Program-made: the position numbers and the translations under genes | Notes under the pieces: model-generated | Databases searched by the model: none | Told to the model about the DNA's origin: nothing | Seen by the model: only the letters and a program-made list of their open reading frames with translations | Shown: piece by piece, positions 6,204 through 12,291 of the stretch | Numbering within the stretch: the stretch's first letter is position 1 | Layout: the number at the start of each line of letters is the position of its first letter | Origin: Puia dinghuensis | Lineage (GTDB): Bacteria > Bacteroidota > Bacteroidia > Chitinophagales > Chitinophagaceae | Assembly (NCBI GenBank): GCA_026224995.1 | Contig: JAMFRX010000806.1 | Span: 1-12,291, forward strand | Direction of reading: 5' to 3' | Length of the DNA: 12,291 nucleotides

Positions 6204-7628
6204 ATGGAAATCATCCACGTATCAGCAGAATGTTATCCCGTAGCCAAGGCCGGCGGATTAGGCGATGTTGTAGGAGCGCTACCGAAATATCAGCGTGATC
6301 TCGGGCATGTGGCCAAGGTGGTGATGCCGATGTACAAGACCAAGTTCCTGCGGGACAACCAGTGGGAGGTCGTACATAAAGGCTATACGCATCTGCACAA
6401 TTACTGGTTCAACTATACGGTGATCAAGGAATCCACCAACAAGCTGGGCTTCGATCTCTATCTCGTCGACATCAATGGTCTCCTGGACCGGGAGAAGATC
6501 TATGGCTATGGTGACGATACGGAGCGTTTCTTCTCTTTTCAGATCGCCGTCGTCGATTGGCTGGCGGCCTGGAAGCACCTGCCCGATGTCCTCCACGTAC
6601 ATGACCATCACACGGCGCTGATCCCCTTTATGGTCAAGCACTGCTATGCCTACCAGAAGCTGCAGGGGATAGCGACGGTGCTCACCATTCACAATGCCCA
6701 GTACCAGGGACAGACAGGTATGGACAAGACGGTGCTTATCCCCGAATGGGATATCTGGAAACGCGGGCTGCTGGAATGGGCCGGCGCCCTGAACCCGCTG
6801 GCCTGCGGCATCCGTACGGCCTGGAAGGTCACCACGGTGAGCCCTACCTACCTGGAGGAGATGCGCTATTCCGCCGCGGGTCTCGAAGCCCTGCTGGAAT
6901 ATGAGAAAGGCAAGTGCAGCGGCATCCTGAACGGCATCGATTCTGTGGTCTGGGATCCGGCCACAGACCGTTATTTCGACAATCATTATGACGTCGCCAC
7001 GGTGGAGGAAGGCAAGCAAAAGAGCAAGGCCATTCTCTGCGAGCAGTATAACTTGGATATCCGCAAGCCACTGATCACGTTCATCGGCCGGCTGGTCGCC
7101 GACAAAGGAGCGGATCTCCTGCCCCAGGTGTTCGAGGAGTCCTTTTATTATATCGGCCGGAAGATGAACTTCTTCATTCTTGGCAGCGGCTTACCCGAGA
7201 TAGAGGGGCGGCTGCAGGCGATCAGGGATCTGGGAAGGGGAGACTACAACACCTATATCGGCTACGACGAAGGGCTCAGCCACCTGATCTATGCGGGCGC
7301 GGATTTCATCCTGATGCCTTCCCGGGTAGAGCCCTGCGGACTCAACCAGCTGTATGCGCTCCGCTATGGCACAGTGCCGGTGGTCCGCAATACGGGCGGC
7401 CTGCACGATACAGTGATCGATTACGGAGATCCGGGCGGCTATGGCATCCGGTTCAATCATGCCACGCCGCAGGATATGACTCACGGGATCTGGCGCGCGG
7501 TAGAGCTTTACCAACAGCCGGAGATGCTGCGGGAGATCAGGCAGCGCATGATGCAGCTGGACTTCAGCTGGGAGGCCAGCGTGCGGGCCTACCTGGACCT
7601 GTACGAAGGCATGCTGCGGAGCAAATAG
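6204..7628 (+). CDS. glgA: Glycogen synthase GlgA (GT5)
   Basis: Transfers glucose from ADP-glucose to the non-reducing end of a growing alpha-1,4-glucan; cytoplasmic. At 474 residues it has the usual length of bacterial GlgA (E. coli 477). The N-terminal GT5 domain begins 'MEIIHVSAECYPVAKAGGLGDVV', with the ADP-glucose-binding loop 'KAGGLGD' at 15-21 (KTGGLGD in many homologues), then 'HVHDHHTALIP' (131-141), 'TIHNAQYQG' (161-169) and 'LNGID' (242-246). The C-terminal Rossmann domain has 'ITFIGRLVADKG' (291-302) and the donor-site segment 'SRVEPCGLNQLYALRYG' (373-389), in which Glu376 corresponds to the catalytic-site Glu377 of E. coli. The ATG gives the normal family N-terminus. It is divergent from the permease gene and is followed, after 80 bases, by glgC on the same strand. 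Confidence 0.96.
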   Translation: MEIIHVSAECYPVAKAGGLGDVVGALPKYQRDLGHVAKVVMPMYKTKFLRDNQWEVVHKGYTHLHNYWFNYTVIKESTNKLGFDLYLVDINGLLDREKIYGYGDDTERFFSFQIAVVDWLAAWKHLPDVLHVHDHHTALIPFMVKHCYAYQKLQGIATVLTIHNAQYQGQTGMDKTVLIPEWDIWKRGLLEWAGALNPLACGIRTAWKVTTVSPTYLEEMRYSAAGLEALLEYEKGKCSGILNGIDSVVWDPATDRYFDNHYDVATVEEGKQKSKAILCEQYNLDIRKPLITFIGRLVADKGADLLPQVFEESFYYIGRKMNFFILGSGLPEIEGRLQAIRDLGRGDYNTYIGYDEGLSHLIYAGADFILMPSRVEPCGLNQLYALRYGTVPVVRNTGGLHDTVIDYGDPGGYGIRFNHATPQDMTHGIWRAVELYQQPEMLREIRQRMMQLDFSWEASVRAYLDLYEGMLRSK

Positions 7629-7653
7629 GACTACCCGGCCAGATAGGGCACGC

Positions 7654-7685
7654 TTTTAGAAAGGAAGGTTATATAAAATAGATTG
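7654..7685 (+). promoter_or_regulatory. Weak candidate promoter for glgC
   Basis: The 80-base gap between glgA and glgC is AT-rich only near its end. TTTT (7654-7657) followed 21 bases later by TAGATTG (7679-7685) resembles the TTTG ... TAnnTTTG arrangement, but with one mismatch in the first box and one T missing in the second. No stable hairpin is seen after glgA, so read-through from glgA into glgC is equally likely. Confidence 0.22.
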
Positions 7686-7708
7686 TAAATTCACTTAAAC
7701 GCTTGTAT

Positions 7709-8983
7709 ATGTCTAAAGAAATTCTGTCCGTGATCTTAGGAGGAGGAGCCGGTACGCGTTTGTATCCCCTGACAGCCAGCCGTTCGAAACCAGCCGTTCC
7801 CATTGCCGGGAAATACCGGTTGGTGGACATCCCCATCTCGAACTGCCTGAACTCGGGCATCTCGCGGATGTTCGTTCTCACGCAATTCAATTCCGCTTCC
7901 CTGAACCGCCATATCAAGAACACCTATCATTTCAGCGCTTTCAGCTCGGCCTTCGTAGACATCCTTGCGGCTGAGCAGACCCCCGATAACCCCACCTGGT
8001 ACCAGGGTACCGCCGATGCCGTTCGCCAGTGCCTTCGCCACCTGGGCCCTTTCGACAGCGAATATGTGCTGATACTATCCGGCGACCAGCTTTACCAAAT
8101 GGATTTCATGCAAATGCTCGATCATCACAAGAAGATGGGCGCCGATATCTCCATCGCCACCATTCCGGTGGACGACCGTGAAGCCTCCGATTTCGGGATC
8201 ATGAAAATGGATGAGGGTGGTTACATCACTTCCTTCACGGAAAAGCCGAAGAAAGAAATGCTTCCGCCCTGGATCAGCGATACGGGACATGTCATGCAGT
8301 CGAAGGGCCGGCACTATCTCGCGTCCATGGGTATCTACATCTTCAACCGGCAGCTGCTCTCCGACCTGCTGCTGAACGAATTTGTGGAATCCACCGACTT
8401 CGGTAAGGAAATTATTCCCCAGTCCCTGGAGAAATATAAGGTGGTGAGCTCCCAGTATGAAGGCTACTGGACCGATATCGGTAACATTCCCAGCTTCTTC
8501 GAAGCCAATCTGGGCCTCACCAAAGACATTCCCGACTTCAACCTCTTCGATAACGAAAAGGCCATCTATACCCGCGCCCGCATGCTGCCGCCCGCCAAGA
8601 TAAGCGGCACGACGCTGGAGAAGACCATCATCGCGGAAGGCTGTATCATCAACGCCTCGCGGATCGAGAACAGCATCATCGGCATCCGCACCCGCATCGG
8701 CACCGGAACGACCATCGTGAGCAGCTATCTGATGGGGGTAGACTATTACGAGACCATCGAAGAGATCGAGCTGGCGCGTCAGCATGGGCTGCCGACCGTA
8801 GGCATCGGCCATCGCTGCTATATCCGCAATGCCATCGTTGACAAGAACTGCCGCATCGGCGACGATGTGCGGATCAACGGCGGCCATCACCTGGAGAATG
8901 CGGATCATTCGCTCTATACGGTGAAGGAAGGGGTCGTCGTGATCAAGAAGGGCGCGGTGCTGCCCAATGGGTTTGTGATATGA
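7709..8983 (+). CDS. glgC: Glucose-1-phosphate adenylyltransferase GlgC
   Basis: Makes ADP-glucose and pyrophosphate from ATP and glucose 1-phosphate, the committed step of glycogen synthesis. From the ATG at 7709 it is 424 residues, normal length; a TTG at 7703 would add only two residues. The nucleotidyltransferase domain has 'GGGAGTRLYPLT' (11-22), 'SKPAVPIAGKYRLVDIPISNC' (26-46), 'WYQGTADAVRQ' (97-107), Asp126 in 'LSGDQLY', 'DFGIM' (161-165), the glucose-1-phosphate lysine in 'FTEKPK' (176-181) and 'YWTDIGN' (253-259). From about 290 onward is the left-handed beta-helix, ending in 'VVVIKKGAVLPNGFVI'. The insertion 'DYYETIEEIELARQHG' (345-360) is of the kind seen in plant and cyanobacterial enzymes. 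Allosteric effectors cannot be read from sequence. Only 25 bases separate it from the following transporter, so cotranscription is likely. Confidence 0.96.
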   Translation: MSKEILSVILGGGAGTRLYPLTASRSKPAVPIAGKYRLVDIPISNCLNSGISRMFVLTQFNSASLNRHIKNTYHFSAFSSAFVDILAAEQTPDNPTWYQGTADAVRQCLRHLGPFDSEYVLILSGDQLYQMDFMQMLDHHKKMGADISIATIPVDDREASDFGIMKMDEGGYITSFTEKPKKEMLPPWISDTGHVMQSKGRHYLASMGIYIFNRQLLSDLLLNEFVESTDFGKEIIPQSLEKYKVVSSQYEGYWTDIGNIPSFFEANLGLTKDIPDFNLFDNEKAIYTRARMLPPAKISGTTLEKTIIAEGCIINASRIENSIIGIRTRIGTGTTIVSSYLMGVDYYETIEEIELARQHGLPTVGIGHRCYIRNAIVDKNCRIGDDVRINGGHHLENADHSLYTVKEGVVVIKKGAVLPNGFVI

Positions 8984-9008
8984 CCGAGTTCTAACCAAAT
9001 CGATTGCC

Positions 9009-10469
9009 ATGGCCAATGCACAGTCTTCAGGCGTCGCCGGGAAGGGGCCTATCTCCAAGCCGAAATTGACGACGGGTCAAATCTTCCTCATGAGCTTCGG
9101 CTTCATGGGTATCCAATGTGGATTCGCCTTGCAGAACGTCAATACCAGCCGCATCCTCCGTAGCTTTGGCGCCGACGTCGATCAGCTTCCTGCGTTTTGG
9201 ATCGTAGCCCCGCTGGTAGGGATGATCGTGCAGCCGCTGATCGGTCATTATAGCGACAGGACCTGGACCCGGCTTGGCCGACGCAAGCCCTATTTTCTTA
9301 CAGGGGCATTGCTATCGGCTATTGCGCTCGTCTTGCTCCCCAACTCCGGCGGTCTGGCCGGGGTGATCCCCGCACTTTGGATCGGCGCCGGTTTCGTCAT
9401 GATCATGGATGCTTCCTTTAACGTTGCCATGGAGCCCTTCCGGGCGCTGGTGGCGGATAATTTGCCGGACAGCCAGCGGACCAAGGGGTTCGCCATCCAG
9501 GCCTTTCTCATCGGGCTCGGGGCCGTGGGGGGGTCTTATATGACCAGCATCCTGGCGTGGCTGGGGGTGGGGCAGACCCCCGGGAAGGATGGCATCGCGG
9601 ACAATATCAAATTTGCCTTTTATATCGGAGCGGCCATATTTATCGCGGCCATTCTTGTCACGGTCTTTTTTTCGAAAGAATATCCGCCGGAGGAATATGA
9701 ACGCTATCACGGCAAGGCGGAAGATACGCCTACAGGCCGTGACAAACCGGCGAAGACCGGTGGTCACGAACCGGCCACAAAACATGGTTTGTCCGAGATC
9801 GGCCGGGATATCATGCGGATGCCTAAGACGATGCTTCAGCTGGGGCTGGTGCAGTTCTTCAGCTGGTTCGCCATGTTCAGCATGTGGGTATATACCACGG
9901 AAGGTGTGGCGCAGCATGTATTCGGACTGACGGGTGACTACGTGAAGACCAAGGCGTATAATGATGCCGGAAATACCGTGGGCAATGCCTTTGCCGTGTA
10001 CAATGCCGTAGGAGCGGTCTACGCCTTGCTGCTGACGCCTATAGCGCGGCGCCTCGGTCGGAAGCTGACGCATGCGCTTTCGCTGGTAGCCGGGGGCATA
10101 GGCCTGATCTCGATCTTTTTTGCACATGGCGCCTGGGGACTCTATGGCTCTATGGTAGGCGTCGGACTGGCCTGGGCCAGCATCCTGGCTATGCCCTATG
10201 TTATCCTGAGCGGCTGCATCCCGGCAGGTAAGATGGGCATCTACATGGGCATCTTCAATTTCTTCATTACCCTGCCGCAGATCTGCAACGGTATTTTTGG
10301 CGGCTGGATCGTCAAACACATTTACGGCAATCAACCGATCTATGCCATCGTCCTGGCAGGCTTCTGCCTGATCGCCGCGGCGATCTCCGTGCTGTTAGTC
10401 TATGACGGCGGCGCGATCCGCATCCAGCAGGAAAAAGCGGGCTTCTATATAGAGCGTACAGCCTCCTAA
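9009..10469 (+). CDS. MFS sugar transporter, SLC45/sucrose-transporter-like (probable maltose or glucoside carrier)
   Basis: A 486-residue, 12-helix inner-membrane carrier. After a polar N-terminus the first helix begins near residue 24 ('IFLMSFGFMGIQCGFALQ'). The loop between helices 2 and 3 carries the MFS signature in its SLC45/sucrose-carrier form, 'GHYSDRTWTRLGRRKPY' (79-95). Further marks are 'MDASFNVAMEPFRALVADNLPDSQRTKGF' in the helix 4-5 region and a long charged loop at about 225-262 ('KEYPPEEYERYHGKAEDTPTGRDKPAKTGG') between the two halves. Related carriers in Bacteroidota commonly sit in maltodextrin gene clusters. Here it is 25 bases after glgC and 10 bases before a SusA-like enzyme, so maltose or short maltodextrins, the products of that enzyme, are the likely cargo; sucrose or glucose cannot be excluded. 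The ATG at 9009 is preceded by no Shine-Dalgarno sequence, as usual in this phylum. Confidence 0.86.
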   Translation: MANAQSSGVAGKGPISKPKLTTGQIFLMSFGFMGIQCGFALQNVNTSRILRSFGADVDQLPAFWIVAPLVGMIVQPLIGHYSDRTWTRLGRRKPYFLTGALLSAIALVLLPNSGGLAGVIPALWIGAGFVMIMDASFNVAMEPFRALVADNLPDSQRTKGFAIQAFLIGLGAVGGSYMTSILAWLGVGQTPGKDGIADNIKFAFYIGAAIFIAAILVTVFFSKEYPPEEYERYHGKAEDTPTGRDKPAKTGGHEPATKHGLSEIGRDIMRMPKTMLQLGLVQFFSWFAMFSMWVYTTEGVAQHVFGLTGDYVKTKAYNDAGNTVGNAFAVYNAVGAVYALLLTPIARRLGRKLTHALSLVAGGIGLISIFFAHGAWGLYGSMVGVGLAWASILAMPYVILSGCIPAGKMGIYMGIFNFFITLPQICNGIFGGWIVKHIYGNQPIYAIVLAGFCLIAAAISVLLVYDGGAIRIQQEKAGFYIERTAS

Positions 10470-10479
10470 AATTACCGCT

Positions 10480-12291
10480 ATGCGAAAGTCTGGTGTATTC
10501 TTCATCGCCTGCTGGCTCTGCTGCCTGCAAGCAAGAACGCAAATCCATGCTTATCCTTCCAACTGGTGGGTGGGCATGAAACATTCCACGATCGAGCTGA
10601 TGCTGCACGGCGACGGGCTGGGCGCGGCAAGAACGGTGACGGTCGACTATCCCGGCGTGAAGCTGCTCGACTGGCGCCGGGCGCCCAATCCACACTATCT
10701 CTTCCTCCACCTGCGGATCGACCCGGCGGCAAAGCCGGGAACGGTGCGGTTGGGACTGGGAGGCGCCGGCGTCGTGGAGCTCCCGTTAATGGCGCGAAGG
10801 GCTGGTAACGGCACTGTCTATGCGCAGGGCGTCACCTCGGCCGACCTCATCTATTTCCTGATGCCGGACCGCTTCAGCAACGGCGACCCCGGCAACGACC
10901 GCATCCCCGGACTGCGGGACCAAAGCCTCAACAGGGACTCCATCTTCCTGCGTCATGGCGGCGACTTCCAGGGTATCCTCAACCATCTGGACTACCTGCA
11001 ATCGTTGGGTGTGACCACCCTCTGGATGACGCCGGTGCTGGAGAACGATATGCCAGACAGGACGGAGCACGGCTATGCGTTCACGGATCACTATACGATA
11101 GAACGGCGGTTAGGCGGCGCGGAAGGATACCGGAAATTGGCCGACGCGCTGCACCAACGCGGCATGAAGCTGATCCAGGATGCTGTCTACAACCACGTGG
11201 GCAGCTATCACTTCCTGGTACAGGACCTCCCGGACAGCAGCTTCCTGCATCAATGGCCCCGCTATACCCAGACCAACTACCGGGGTGAGCCCGTGATGGA
11301 CCCACACGCCAGCTCCATAGATAGACACTTATCCAGCGACGGCTGGTTCACCCGCCAGATGCCGGACCTTAACCAGGATAACCCGGACCTCGCCGAATTC
11401 CTCATCCAGCACGCCATCTGGTGCGTCGAGACCTTCGGGGTCGACGGCTGGCGGATCGACACCTATATGTACAACAGCCTGGATTTTATGAACCGCTGCA
11501 ACCAGGCGCTCCTGGAGGAATATCCGCATCTTACGATGTTCGGTGAAGCCTGGATCACCGGCGTGGCCAAACAGGCTTACTTCACCCGGAATAATTTGGA
11601 CGTTCCTTTTAAAAGCAATCTCCCCGGAGTGCTGGACTTCCAATGCAATTTCAGCGGCATCGTCCCGGCGGTGAAGGATACTTCGGCAGGCGGCGGCGGG
11701 GTGAACCAGCTCTATCAAACCCTGAGCGAGGACTTCCTCTACCAGGACCCCGCGGCCAATGTCATCTTCCTGGATAACCACGATATGAGCCGCTTCTACA
11801 GTCAGATAGGGGAGGACCCGGCCGGTCAGAAAATGGGACTGCAATGGCTGCTGACGGCGAGGGGCATCCCGCAGTTGTATTATGGGACAGAGATAATGAC
11901 CAAGGGGATCGATGACCCCGACGGCCTGGTGCGGCTCGACTTCCCCGGCGGATGGCCAGGCGATGCGAAAAACGGATTCACCGGCACCGGACTCAGCGCC
12001 GACGAAAAGAGCGTACAGCAGCTGGTAAAAAAACTGGGACAGTACCGCTTGCACAGCTCGGCCCTGCGAACAGGGAAGCTTATGCAATATGTGCCGCAGA
12101 AAGCACTCTATATCTATTTCCGTTACGATGAGCGGCAAACGGTGCTCTGCGCGATGAATACGGGCAATGCGCCCCTGGAGCTGGACTTCGGCCGGTTTAG
12201 TGAACGCACGGCGGGCTTTACGCAGGGTGTCGACGTCGTCACGGGTGAGCGCCATCCGTTAGCACAGCCAGCAAGGATACCGGGGAGGACC
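10480..12291 (+). CDS. SusA-like GH13 cyclomaltodextrinase/neopullulanase, 3' end outside window
   Basis: The frame is open from the ATG at 10480 to the right edge: 604 residues, against about 615-620 for related enzymes, so probably only a few C-terminal residues are missing. A signal peptide (basic 'MRK', then 'SGVFFIACWLCCLQA', cleavage near residue 20-23) indicates a periplasmic enzyme. The N-terminal beta domain begins with the cyclomaltodextrinase signature 'NWWVGMKHSTIELMLHG' (about 28-44). The GH13 barrel has region I 'DAVYNH' (Asp234), region II 'GWRIDTYMYN' (nucleophile Asp327), region III 'GEAWITG' (acid/base Glu356) and region IV 'LDNHD' (Asp435): all catalytic residues are present. 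A C-terminal beta domain follows ('KALYIYFRYDERQTVLCAMNTG'). It should hydrolyse cyclodextrins, pullulan or maltodextrins to maltose/glucose/panose. It follows the transporter by 10 bases, which suggests one transcript. No SusC/SusD pair is in the window. A long antisense frame (11329-12255) is a shadow. Confidence 0.93.
   Translation, partial: MRKSGVFFIACWLCCLQARTQIHAYPSNWWVGMKHSTIELMLHGDGLGAARTVTVDYPGVKLLDWRRAPNPHYLFLHLRIDPAAKPGTVRLGLGGAGVVELPLMARRAGNGTVYAQGVTSADLIYFLMPDRFSNGDPGNDRIPGLRDQSLNRDSIFLRHGGDFQGILNHLDYLQSLGVTTLWMTPVLENDMPDRTEHGYAFTDHYTIERRLGGAEGYRKLADALHQRGMKLIQDAVYNHVGSYHFLVQDLPDSSFLHQWPRYTQTNYRGEPVMDPHASSIDRHLSSDGWFTRQMPDLNQDNPDLAEFLIQHAIWCVETFGVDGWRIDTYMYNSLDFMNRCNQALLEEYPHLTMFGEAWITGVAKQAYFTRNNLDVPFKSNLPGVLDFQCNFSGIVPAVKDTSAGGGGVNQLYQTLSEDFLYQDPAANVIFLDNHDMSRFYSQIGEDPAGQKMGLQWLLTARGIPQLYYGTEIMTKGIDDPDGLVRLDFPGGWPGDAKNGFTGTGLSADEKSVQQLVKKLGQYRLHSSALRTGKLMQYVPQKALYIYFRYDERQTVLCAMNTGNAPLELDFGRFSERTAGFTQGVDVVTGERHPLAQPARIPGRT

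Noticed and set aside
7629..7708. Possible terminator after glgA (CCC/GGG pairing near 7633-7648)
   Set aside because: The pairing is only three bases with a long loop and no T-run follows, so it is not supportable as a terminator.
8075..9058. A 327-residue minus-strand frame opposite glgC
   Set aside because: Lies entirely opposite a clearly identified gene plus the following gap, with low-complexity Asp/Gly/Ala/His composition typical of an antisense shadow.
9312..10334. A 340-residue minus-strand frame opposite the MFS carrier
   Set aside because: Opposite a well-supported transmembrane protein; very rich in Arg, His and Gly and without recognisable domains.
11329..12255. A 308-residue minus-strand frame opposite the SusA-like gene
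   Set aside because: Its sequence is the antisense shadow of conserved GH13 regions; GC-rich third codon positions keep the antisense frame open. No family features of its own.

Overview
The window reads as a piece of chromosome from a GC-rich member of the Bacteroidota, most likely a Chitinophagaceae-type soil or plant-associated bacterium. The taxon is inferred from: a DUF2851 protein (a family I know mainly from this phylum), Bacteroidota-type LipA, GlgA and ROK-kinase sequences, a SusA-like GH13 enzyme, absence of clear Shine-Dalgarno sequences, and AT-rich gene starts with TAnnTTTG (-7) promoter elements. The eight genes cover almost everything, and no gap exceeds 130 bases. I see no rRNA, tRNA, CRISPR array, insertion sequence or phage gene.

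Left part (1-3557, + strand): the 3' part of a DUF2851 gene; a GTG-started, secreted, probably outer-membrane beta-barrel protein of unknown function; lipA (lipoyl synthase); and a secreted phosphodiester glycosidase (NAGPA/DUF2233 fold) that starts on a TTG overlapping the lipA stop. These genes are tightly packed and overlap by 4 bases at two junctions. A perfect -7 promoter element lies just before the better lipA start.

Middle part (3554-6077, - strand): a sugar:proton-symporter-like MFS permease of the FucP/GluP (FHS) family followed by a ROK-family sugar kinase, probably glucokinase. Together they make a simple 'import hexose, then phosphorylate it' unit. The kinase is convergent with the glycosidase, and their stop codons share one TTAA.

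Right part (6204-12291, + strand): glgA (glycogen synthase), glgC (ADP-glucose pyrophosphorylase), an SLC45/sucrose-transporter-like MFS carrier, and a periplasmic SusA-like cyclomaltodextrinase/neopullulanase that runs off the right edge and lacks probably only its last few residues. The last three are 25 and 10 bases apart and should be cotranscribed. Functionally the right and middle blocks fit together: alpha-glucan is cut in the periplasm, maltose/glucose is imported, glucose is phosphorylated, and ADP-glucose and glycogen are made. Phosphoglucomutase, branching enzyme and phosphorylase would be needed but are not in the window.

This is mostly an ordinary metabolic region and I do not see a convincing undescribed system. 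The items most worth a second look are the imperfect palindrome between the divergent transporter and glgA genes, the mixed glycogen-synthesis/alpha-glucan-uptake operon, the unknown barrel protein next to lipA, and active-site or motif departures in the ROK kinase and FHS permease.
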